DNA of 5,988 nucleotides from Planctomycetaceae bacterium (GTDB lineage: Bacteria > Planctomycetota > Phycisphaerae > Phycisphaerales > SM1A02). The position numbers were made by a program, and so were the translations under genes. Numbering within the stretch: position 1 is the first letter of the stretch; every line of letters starts with the position of its first letter. Where the stretch lies: contig NSIA01000185.1 of NCBI GenBank assembly GCA_002737585.1, positions 1-5,988 on the forward strand, given 5' to 3'. Under the pieces are notes generated by a model that worked only from the letters and a program-made list of their open reading frames with translations, ran no database searches and was not told where the DNA came from. Shown here in pieces: positions 1 through 4,927 of this stretch.

Positions 1-819
1 GCCAGCCCGAGCAAGCAGCACGTGCTCAGATGCAATCACCACTGCCGCAAGCGCAATGGCTGCAGCAAATCCAACACCGCTGCACAACGCTGGTTCGGCA
101 CGCCAGAATGCAACCAAGAGCAGCACTGACAACACGTGCATCGCTCGCGACGCCCAGTTTGCGCGCCGAACTCCCATGCGTGCCGGCATGCTGTGCAGTC
201 CATCACGAACGTCCACTTCAACATCCTGCATGGCATACAGAACGTCAAAGCCAGCCACCCAGAACAGCACCGCGCCAGCCAAGAGCCACGGTCCCGGTTC
301 AAACACCGCCGCAGAACGCACCGCGATGCCTGCTGCCACTGGACTGATTGCCAAACTTGCGCCAAGCCACACATGGCAGAGCATGGTGAATCGCTTAAAT
401 AATCCGTATGAACAAATCCAGAACAACACCGGTAACGCCAGCGCCAGTGGCCACCAGTTGTTCTGAAGCACGCCAAACAGTCCGCACAACATGACGAACG
501 CTGCCGATGCCGTAAGCAGCGCCACGCGCACTTGCCAGACTGCAACGCGCCCCGCCGGCAACGCGCGCGAAACCGTACGCGGATTGCGCGCATCAATTCC
601 TCGGTCAAGCAATCGATTTGCCACCATCGCCGCGGTGCGCGCGCTCACCATGCATCCAACCACCAGTAGCGCTGAAAGCGACAACGCGCGCCAGTCAATG
701 GGGCCGTCCGGCAATGCAACAAATGCTCCCAAGAGCGCAAATGGCAGCGCAAACACGGAGTGCGAAAGCTTGATGTCCTTGGCGATCTCGCGTGCAGCAG
801 CGAGACCATCAACCGTCAC
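1..819 (-). CDS. ubiA: UbiA-family membrane prenyltransferase (4-hydroxybenzoate/MqnP-like), 3' end cut by window edge
   Basis: This is an integral membrane enzyme that transfers a polyprenyl chain from a diphosphate donor to an aromatic acid during quinone synthesis. Reading from GTG 819, 273 codons are open to the window edge, against a usual 280-300 residues, so only a short C-terminal piece is missing. The first Mg-diphosphate motif is at residues 68-82, NRLLDRGIDARNPRT, followed by SRALPAG. The second is at 192-203, DVLYAMQDVEVD, followed by GLHSMPARMG. Asp72, Asp76, Asp192, Asp199 and Asp203 are the expected metal ligands. The rest is long hydrophobic stretches. NRxxD in place of the E. 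coli UbiA NDxxD, together with NPRT, resembles the futalosine-pathway MqnP group; the true substrate is uncertain. An in-frame TGA at 834-832 rules out an earlier start. GAGGAG lies 8 nt upstream, and GTG overlaps the stop of the lipoprotein gene (GTGA), implying translational coupling. Confidence 0.93.
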   Translation of the reverse strand, partial: MTVDGLAAAREIAKDIKLSHSVFALPFALLGAFVALPDGPIDWRALSLSALLVVGCMVSARTAAMVANRLLDRGIDARNPRTVSRALPAGRVAVWQVRVALLTASAAFVMLCGLFGVLQNNWWPLALALPVLFWICSYGLFKRFTMLCHVWLGASLAISPVAAGIAVRSAAVFEPGPWLLAGAVLFWVAGFDVLYAMQDVEVDVRDGLHSMPARMGVRRANWASRAMHVLSVLLLVAFWRAEPALCSGVGFAAAIALAAVVIASEHVLLARAG

Positions 820-1556
820 TTCGAAGGCTCCTCAGTGGCTCCCACAGGAACAGCCTTCGGAGGCACAGCGGAATTCGCCGGCGCAACAGGCTGCGGATTC
901 ATTCCACCTGGCCCACTGATGCCATCAGGTGCTGTACTCAACACTGCGCCTGGCGGCAATGCTGCCACACGCTGTGCACGCAACGCCTCTGCCGCGGCAG
1001 CACCGCAGAGACGCTCAACCACCGCCAGCGGCTGCTGACACACTGGGTCCTTCACAGGAATCTTCCAGTACTGCAGGAACGCCGGCTTGTAATCAAATCC
1101 ACCAGTAGCGCCCTGCATGTGCACGGTGACTGTTTGATAGAAACCATCGCGCGATGGATACTCAACATCCACCTGCGCCTTGCTGCCATCAATGCGTGCC
1201 TGACGCACCGTCCACACGTGCGTGTCACCTGGGCACATCGCCTTCGCTGGCGCAAGGTCGCGCTCAAACGTCTTCCATGCACCAAGATTGATCTCGGCCG
1301 GCAGGTTGTAAACCAGCGGCGTGTCCTTGGCAATTTCCTGATGCGCATACTTCAGTGCCGACACCACCACTTGCGGAAGTGGAGGTGTGTCAGCAGAGAT
1401 GCCGGGGCTACCTGAAACGGAAGGCCATGTGCGCGGTGCAGAGCACCCGCTCACAAGCATCACTGATGCTGCGGCCATGCCGATAGGAAGAGTGCGAGTG
1501 AACGCGCGGAGTCCGTCATGCGCGGTCGAGATCCGATCCGTGGAAATCGTTGCCAT
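816..1556 (-). CDS. Predicted lipoprotein of unknown function
   Basis: I do not recognise a family for this 246-residue protein. The N-terminus is a lipoprotein signal: basic and polar to about residue 24 (with Arg17 and Arg21), a hydrophobic stretch at about 25-37, then lipobox VSGC with Cys38 as the predicted lipidated residue. A Ser/Pro-rich linker follows to about 60. A compact domain at about 61-180 contains PLPQVVVSALKYA, a Trp/Tyr-rich core and Cys108 and Cys173. A helical piece carries Cys184, and a low-complexity Pro/Ala tail spans about 199-246. ATG 1556 has no clear Shine-Dalgarno, but it gives a sensible signal peptide; the next Met (27) would leave almost no n-region. The gene starts 126 nt after nusG and its stop overlaps the start of the UbiA-family gene, so the two are probably cotranscribed. 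A role in quinone or envelope metabolism would be guesswork. Attachment to a membrane is well supported by the lipobox. Confidence 0.85.
   Translation of the reverse strand: MATISTDRISTAHDGLRAFTRTLPIGMAAASVMLVSGCSAPRTWPSVSGSPGISADTPPLPQVVVSALKYAHQEIAKDTPLVYNLPAEINLGAWKTFERDLAPAKAMCPGDTHVWTVRQARIDGSKAQVDVEYPSRDGFYQTVTVHMQGATGGFDYKPAFLQYWKIPVKDPVCQQPLAVVERLCGAAAAEALRAQRVAALPPGAVLSTAPDGISGPGGMNPQPVAPANSAVPPKAVPVGATEEPSK
828..833 (-). promoter_or_regulatory. Shine-Dalgarno GAGGAG for the UbiA-family gene
   Basis: GAGGAG sits inside the last codons of the lipoprotein gene, 8 nt before GTG 819. Together with the in-frame stop at 834-832 it fixes the non-ATG start of the prenyltransferase gene. Confidence 0.75.
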
Positions 1557-1581
1557 GGCAGCAGTCTATCGATCCAACCGC

Positions 1582-1597
1582 GTGGGCTCATGCCCAC
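1582..1597 (-). repeat. Inverted repeat/hairpin upstream of the lipoprotein gene
   Basis: GTGGGC and GCCCAC form a perfect 6-bp stem with a 4-nt loop. Flanking CGC/GCG can lengthen it across a 3-nt bulge. It lies 25 nt before the lipoprotein start codon. No T-run follows on the minus strand, so it is not a standard intrinsic terminator. It could be an operator, an mRNA leader structure or chance. Confidence 0.4.
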
Positions 1598-1642
1598 AGC
1601 GCGTGGATGCCAAAAAGACGGCACATCAGAGGGGATATCGAT

Positions 1643-1672
1643 GCGACCAAGTCGCAGGAAACAACCCCTGCG
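1643..1672 (-). repeat. Overlapping small hairpins just after nusG
   Basis: Two stems share bases 1653-1655, so only one can form at a time. CGCAGG/CCTGCG (1653-1658 with 1667-1672) has an 8-nt loop. GCGAC/GTCGC (1643-1647 with 1651-1655) has a 3-nt loop. They begin about 10 nt after the nusG stop codon. No U-tract follows, so termination here, if any, would have to be of another type. Stems this short may be coincidental in GC-rich DNA. Confidence 0.3.
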
Positions 1673-1682
1673 AATCCGACCT

Positions 1683-2480
1683 TTAGGTGCCAGCCTTCGC
1701 AACCTGCCAGTACTCGACGTCCACCGGAACCTGCCGGCCGAAGATCGTGACCAGGACGCGAACGATTCCCTTGTCTGGCAAGGTGCTCTCGACCGTTCCT
1801 TCGTAATTCTGGAACGGGCCTTCCTTGATGGTGACGGCGTCGCCAGCGGCGAAGTCCATCTTGACCTGTGGCATCTGCTCGGCGGGACGGCTGTCGAACA
1901 GCATCTTCTCCACCTCGGCAGGGCCCATCGGCGTGGGTCGACCAGCGGTGCCGACGAAGTCGCCGACGCCCGTGGTTTCCTTGATCAGGAAGAACACGTC
2001 CTGTGGGATGCGTCCGTCAGCTTCCAAGCGCATTTCCACGAACACATAGCCCGGATAGAGCTTGGTTTCAGTGATCTTCTGCTTGCCACCCTTGAGGGTC
2101 TTGGTCTTCTCGGTGGGCACCATGATGCGCCCAACAGCCTTCTCCAGGCCTTCGATCTGCACCTTGCGCAAGAGCGTGCTGCGGACCGAATCCTCCTTGT
2201 TGGAGGCAACGCGGAGCACGAACCAGTTGAAGCCGTCCCGGAACATCGGGAGTTCAGAATCATCCTCTGGGGTCGCGGTCACTACTTCGGCGGCCTTCTT
2301 GCCACGACGGTTCGGCTCAAGCGCCTTGCCTGTCTCAACGCCAAAGTCTGCCAATCGGGGACCAGCGCTTTTCGCTAGAGCATCGCGACCGCGGGCGAGT
2401 GTCTTGCCGCCGTCGGTGCGCGTGGTGTGCGCATCTGCACCGGATTCAGCGTGGTCGTGGGTTTCGTTTGTGATGTCCAT
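1683..2480 (-). CDS. nusG: Transcription termination/antitermination factor NusG
   Basis: NusG binds the RNA polymerase clamp and supports processive elongation, and in many bacteria links polymerase to Rho or the ribosome. The protein has 265 residues, against 181 in E. coli. The extra length is mainly an N-terminal extension of about 80 residues that is polar, charged and low in hydrophobics, so probably disordered. The NGN domain runs from about 84 (NWFVLRVASNKE) through MVPTEK (120-125) and YPGYVFVEM (142-150) to about 195. The KOW domain follows, GDAVTIKEGPFQNYEGTV at 213-230, ending FGRQVPVDVEYWQV. The ATG at 2480 has AGAGG 8 nt upstream and starts 34 nt after the secE stop. An internal Met79 would give a standard-length protein but has no well-placed ribosome site. 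secE-nusG pairing is the usual arrangement. The usual downstream partner rplK is absent here. Confidence 0.98.
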   Translation of the reverse strand: MDITNETHDHAESGADAHTTRTDGGKTLARGRDALAKSAGPRLADFGVETGKALEPNRRGKKAAEVVTATPEDDSELPMFRDGFNWFVLRVASNKEDSVRSTLLRKVQIEGLEKAVGRIMVPTEKTKTLKGGKQKITETKLYPGYVFVEMRLEADGRIPQDVFFLIKETTGVGDFVGTAGRPTPMGPAEVEKMLFDSRPAEQMPQVKMDFAAGDAVTIKEGPFQNYEGTVESTLPDKGIVRVLVTIFGRQVPVDVEYWQVAKAGT

Positions 2481-2514
2481 CAGTTATGCCTCTGCGCGCC
2501 GTTGATGGGCGCGC

Positions 2515-2937
2515 TCATTCGGTTTCAAGCACGCTGTTGTCGAGCACACCGATTTGCAGGAAAGTCCATGCAAATCCGCGGTCGCACAAGAAGCAGAAGA
2601 TCGCGATGACGAGCATCGTGAAGATCACGACGCCGGTTGAATTGACTACCTCGCGACGGGTAGACCAATTGACCTTCTTCATCTCGCCTTCGGTGGCGAT
2701 CAGAAAGTCAACGGTGCGCGGGTTGCGCCCCAAGGCCCAGAAGATGCCCGAGCCGACGGCGCCCAAGAACACCAATGCCAGTGCGGCGGCCACATACTTG
2801 GTGGTGCCCACGGCGCCTGCGCCGACCTTGGACCACATCCAAAATGTTCCTTGTGCCAGGAGTAGGCCAGCGGCGGATGCAGAGACCATCCGCGTCCAGT
2901 ACCCCTGCCCAGTCTTGTAGATGGCTTCTGATGCCAT
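2515..2937 (-). CDS. secE: Preprotein translocase subunit SecE
   Basis: SecE is the small clamp subunit that stabilises SecY in the SecYEG channel of the inner membrane. This copy has 140 residues with three predicted membrane segments, at about 17-36, 48-69 and 101-118, as in E. coli SecE; many bacteria have only the last. The conserved core is the amphipathic helix and its join to the third segment: EGEMKKVNWSTRREVVNST at 83-101, which has the family's K-V-x-W-x-x-R-x-E pattern. The ATG at 2937 is preceded by a strong GAAGGAAG ribosome site. The gene begins 23 nt after the tRNA-Trp 3' end and is followed 34 nt later by nusG. It is most likely translated from a message released by processing of the upstream tRNA. 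Confidence 0.97.
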   Translation of the reverse strand: MASEAIYKTGQGYWTRMVSASAAGLLLAQGTFWMWSKVGAGAVGTTKYVAAALALVFLGAVGSGIFWALGRNPRTVDFLIATEGEMKKVNWSTRREVVNSTGVVIFTMLVIAIFCFLCDRGFAWTFLQIGVLDNSVLETE

Positions 2938-2960
2938 GGTTGCTTCCTTCTGTTACGGAA

Positions 2961-3033
<73 letters not shown>

Positions 3034-3055
3034 ATGTGTCGTGTGCGCGGAGTGA

Positions 3056-3235
3056 TTACTTGCGCTTGATTTTGTGCAGCGTGTGCTTGCGCAGACGCGG
3101 GCTGTACTTCATGAAGCCGGCCTTCACCTTCTCAGAGATGCCACCCTTCACGCGGATTTCAGTCCGGTAGTTCAGGTCGCCTGACTCTGTGCATTGAAGC
3201 CAGACGTATTCACGGTCGGTTGCTCGCTTAGCCAT
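3056..3235 (-). CDS. rpmG: 50S ribosomal protein L33
   Basis: This 59-residue basic protein matches bacterial L33, a large-subunit protein near the tRNA exit site. The recognisable parts are Asn22-Tyr23 followed by a basic stretch (LNYRTEIRVK) and the C-terminal KYSPRLRKHTLHKIK at 43-57. Zinc-binding forms of L33 have CxxC pairs at these places. Here only Cys15 remains, and the later pair is replaced by Ser45 and Leu48 (KYSPRLRKH in place of KYCPRCRKH), so this is a zinc-independent 'C-minus' form. The ATG at 3235 has GAGG 8 nt upstream and the stop is TAA 3058-3056. Its place between tuf and tRNA-Trp is the classic L33 location and strengthens the call for such a short gene. Confidence 0.95.
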   Translation of the reverse strand: MAKRATDREYVWLQCTESGDLNYRTEIRVKGGISEKVKAGFMKYSPRLRKHTLHKIKRK

Positions 3236-3254
3236 CGTTCATTCCTCGTTTCTG

Positions 3255-3270
3255 GGCTTCTTTCGAAGCC
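3255..3270 (-). repeat. GAAA-capped hairpin in the rpmG leader
   Basis: On the transcribed strand GGCTTC and GAAGCC form a perfect 6-bp stem closed by GAAA, a GNRA-type tetraloop, which is a stable RNA cap. It lies 19 nt before the rpmG start codon and 6 nt after the larger hairpin. The bases that follow are not a T-run. It may be a processing or stability element or a leader structure near the rpmG ribosome site. Confidence 0.55.
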
Positions 3271-3276
3271 GCTCAC

Positions 3277-3335
3277 GCTCTTCCGAAGCCCGCCGCATTG
3301 GTTGCATGCAACTTCATGCGGCGGGCTCGGAGAGC
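3277..3335 (-). terminator. Large hairpin between tuf and rpmG (attenuator/processing or U-less terminator candidate)
   Basis: The arms 3277-3298 and 3316-3335 pair as a 20-bp stem with two single-base bulges (positions 3282 and 3287). Its GC-rich inner part is GCCCGCCGCAT with ATGCGGCGGGC. The 17-nt loop contains a perfect 12-bp palindrome GTTGCATGCAAC (3301-3312) that could fold further or let two RNAs pair loop to loop. The hairpin starts 38 nt after the tuf stop. No U-tract follows it on the minus strand, so a canonical intrinsic terminator is unlikely. Partial termination, an RNase barrier that stabilises tuf mRNA, or a cleavage site would each fit the high tuf to rpmG expression ratio usually needed. 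Confidence 0.55.
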
Positions 3336-3373
3336 GAATCAGTCAATTCCAATCAATCCAGTCGGCTGATATG

Positions 3374-4582
3374 TCAGACGAGGATCTTCGTAACGACGCC
3401 CGAACCGACGGTGCGGCCGCCTTCGCGAACTGCGAAGCGAACACCTTCGGTCATTGCGACGCCCTTCTCACCAAGGTCAACGGTCATGGTGACGTTGTCG
3501 CCAGGCATGCACATCTCAACGCCCTGCAGGTCCGCGATCTGACCAGTGATGTCAGTGGTGCGGAAGTAGAACTGCGGCTTGTAGCCCTTGAAGAACGGAG
3601 TCTTGCGACCACCTTCCTTCTCGGTGAGCACGTAGACCTGCGCGTCAAACTTGGTGTGCGGCTTGATCGAACCGGGCTTGCACAGCACCTGTCCGCGCTC
3701 GATGTCCGACTTCTCAACGCCACGGAGCAAGCAGCCGACGTTGTCGCCTGCGATGCCCTGGTCGAGGGTCTTCTGGAACATCTCGACGCCGGTGACGACG
3801 GACTTGGCCGACGGACGAAGTCCGACGATCTCGATTTCGTCGCCAACCTTGACGATGCCACGCTCAATACGACCCGTTGCAACGGTTCCGCGGCCCTTGA
3901 TGCTGAAGACGTCTTCAACGCTCATGAGGAACGGCTTGTCGATTTCGCGCTGCGGCTCTGGGATGTAGCTATCGATAGCTTCCATGAGCTTGGTGATGCA
4001 CTCAGCTGCTGCTGGATCCTTCGGGTTGGTGAGGGCCGGGAAGGCCGCGCCACGAACCACCGGCGTGTCATCGCCAGGGAAGCCGTACTTGGTGAGCAGT
4101 TCACGAACTTCGATCTCGATGAGGTCGAGCAGTTCTGGATCGTCAACCAGGTCAACCTTGTTCAGGAAGACAACGATCTTCGGCACGCCGACTTGGCCAG
4201 CGAGGAGGATGTGCTCGCGCGTCTGCGGCATCGGGCCGTCGGAAGCGGAGACAACCAGGATCGCGCCGTCCATCTGCGCAGCACCGGTGATCATGTTCTT
4301 CACATAATCGGCGTGGCCTGGGCAGTCAACGTGTGCGTAGTGGCGGTTCGGGGTCTCGTACTCGACGTGCGAGGTAGCGATGGTGACGATCTTGGTTGGA
4401 TCGCGACGACCTTCCGACTCAGACGCCTTGGCGACCTGGTCGTAGGCGACTGCTGCGCAGAGGCCCTTAGCAGACTGAACAGCCGTGATAGCTGCGGTCA
4501 GCGTCGTCTTGCCGTGGTCGACGTGGCCGATGGTGCCGACGTTGACGTGCGGCTTGGTGCGGTTGAATAGTGCCTTAGCCAT
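3374..4582 (-). CDS. tuf: Translation elongation factor Tu
   Basis: EF-Tu is the cytoplasmic GTPase that delivers aminoacyl-tRNA to the ribosomal A site. It has 402 residues against 394 in E. coli. The GTPase domain covers about 1-205: P-loop GHVDHGKT at 19-26, DCPGH at 86-90 and NKVD at 141-144. Domain 2 starts near KPFLMSVEDVFSIKGRGTV (216-234). Domain 3 runs from about 306 to the end REGGRTVGSGVVTKILV. Switch I is unusual. Where most bacteria have RGITI, residues 59-75 read RRDPTKIVTIATSHVEY, with about five extra residues. Thr67 would still be the Mg-coordinating threonine. I recall similar sequences from planctomycete EF-Tu. The ATG at 4582 has CGGAG about 11 nt upstream. tRNA-Thr lies 106 nt upstream and rpmG 138 nt downstream, matching the ancient tRNA-Thr-tuf and tuf-rpmG linkages. 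Confidence 0.99.
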   Translation of the reverse strand: MAKALFNRTKPHVNVGTIGHVDHGKTTLTAAITAVQSAKGLCAAVAYDQVAKASESEGRRDPTKIVTIATSHVEYETPNRHYAHVDCPGHADYVKNMITGAAQMDGAILVVSASDGPMPQTREHILLAGQVGVPKIVVFLNKVDLVDDPELLDLIEIEVRELLTKYGFPGDDTPVVRGAAFPALTNPKDPAAAECITKLMEAIDSYIPEPQREIDKPFLMSVEDVFSIKGRGTVATGRIERGIVKVGDEIEIVGLRPSAKSVVTGVEMFQKTLDQGIAGDNVGCLLRGVEKSDIERGQVLCKPGSIKPHTKFDAQVYVLTEKEGGRKTPFFKGYKPQFYFRTTDITGQIADLQGVEMCMPGDNVTMTVDLGEKGVAMTEGVRFAVREGGRTVGSGVVTKILV

Positions 4583-4688
4583 GACTGTGATTACTCCGAG
4601 AAGAAGGTGTGTGCGCGCGGAGCGCCTGAGATGCTGGCCGCGCGATCTGGACGAGGGTGACAGGAGCGGCCGCGCCCGTCGTACCCAA
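4583..4688 (-). other. Spacer/leader between tRNA-Thr and tuf with repeated GC-rich arms
   Basis: This 106-nt stretch has no gene. An 8-bp direct repeat, GGCCGCGC read on the plus strand, occurs at 4636-4643 and 4668-4675. The CCGCGC part of either copy is complementary to GCGCGG at 4615-4620, so two alternative stems could form in the tuf leader RNA. One (4615-4620 with 4638-4643) has a 17-nt loop. Whether this regulates tuf or just reflects GC content cannot be told from one sequence. The tuf ribosome site CGGAG is near the downstream end. Confidence 0.35.
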
Positions 4689-4760
4689 AGCCGCCGAAGG
4701 GATTTGAACCCTCGACCTCACCCTTACCAAGGGTGTGCTCTACCACTGAGCTACGGTGGC
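4689..4760 (-). tRNA. trnT: tRNA-Thr (anticodon GGT)
   Basis: The 72-nt sequence forms a full cloverleaf. The D arm is GCTC/GAGC with loop AGTGGTA. The anticodon stem CACCC/GGGTG holds loop TTGGTAA with anticodon GGT, reading ACC and ACU. The T arm is GAGGG/CCCTT with loop TTCAAAT. The acceptor strands GCCACCG and CGGCGGC pair except for one A-C mismatch at 4:69. The discriminator is T and no CCA is encoded. The gene sits directly upstream of tuf, as thrT precedes tufB in E. coli, and is probably cotranscribed with tuf from the promoter near 4804-4831. Confidence 0.97.
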
Positions 4761-4803
4761 TGACGATGACAACGCCGCCCGGGATACGAGCGGCGAGTCA
4801 AGA

Positions 4804-4831
4804 ATCCTACCGGAATTGGGCGGGCAGTCAA
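4804..4831 (-). promoter_or_regulatory. Sigma70-type promoter candidate for tRNA-Thr-tuf
   Basis: A -35 box TTGACT (4831-4826) and a -10 box TAGGAT (4809-4804) are separated by 16 bp. Transcription would begin near 4797, giving a 37-nt leader before the tRNA 5' end. A second TTGACT occurs 30 bp downstream (4801-4796) without a good -10 partner. The surrounding gap 4761-4927 holds no gene and no clear terminator for the preceding prepilin-like gene. The boxes match the consensus 5/6 and 4/6, and the placement is right for a highly expressed tRNA/EF-Tu unit. Confidence 0.6.
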
Positions 4832-4927
4832 GTGAGTTGGTGGTGCCGGGGGGCCGGATTCGGGGAGCTTGCACGGCAGTTCTGACCCCGCGCAATCCCC
4901 CTGCACTACCTGTCCAATAAAGACTGC

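Noticed and set aside
36..608. 190-codon minus-strand frame with many Cys, Trp and Arg residues
   Set aside because: It runs in another frame of the same strand as the UbiA-family gene, whose motifs are unmistakable. The residue make-up is that of an out-of-frame translation.
792..1415. 207-codon plus-strand frame opposite the lipoprotein gene
   Set aside because: Its Arg/His/Cys-rich make-up has no domain, and it overlaps a gene with a proper lipobox signal and a coupled downstream gene.
1518..2378. 286-codon open frame on the plus strand opposite nusG
   Set aside because: It is antisense to a complete nusG and shows no family features, so it is a shadow of NusG codon use.
3255..3335. Canonical Rho-independent terminator after tuf
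   Set aside because: The stem is strong, but no U-tract follows on the transcribed strand and rpmG belongs to the same conserved cluster, so it is listed as an attenuator or processing candidate only.
3194..4570. 458-codon open frame on the plus strand opposite tuf
   Set aside because: It lies almost entirely antisense to a complete, motif-perfect EF-Tu and has no recognisable domains. The strong codon bias of tuf leaves the opposite frame open by composition.
4842..4927. Terminator or small gene between the prepilin-like gene and the tuf promoter
   Set aside because: G- and C-runs allow only short, inconsistent pairings and no T-run follows; no reading frame with a ribosome site was found.
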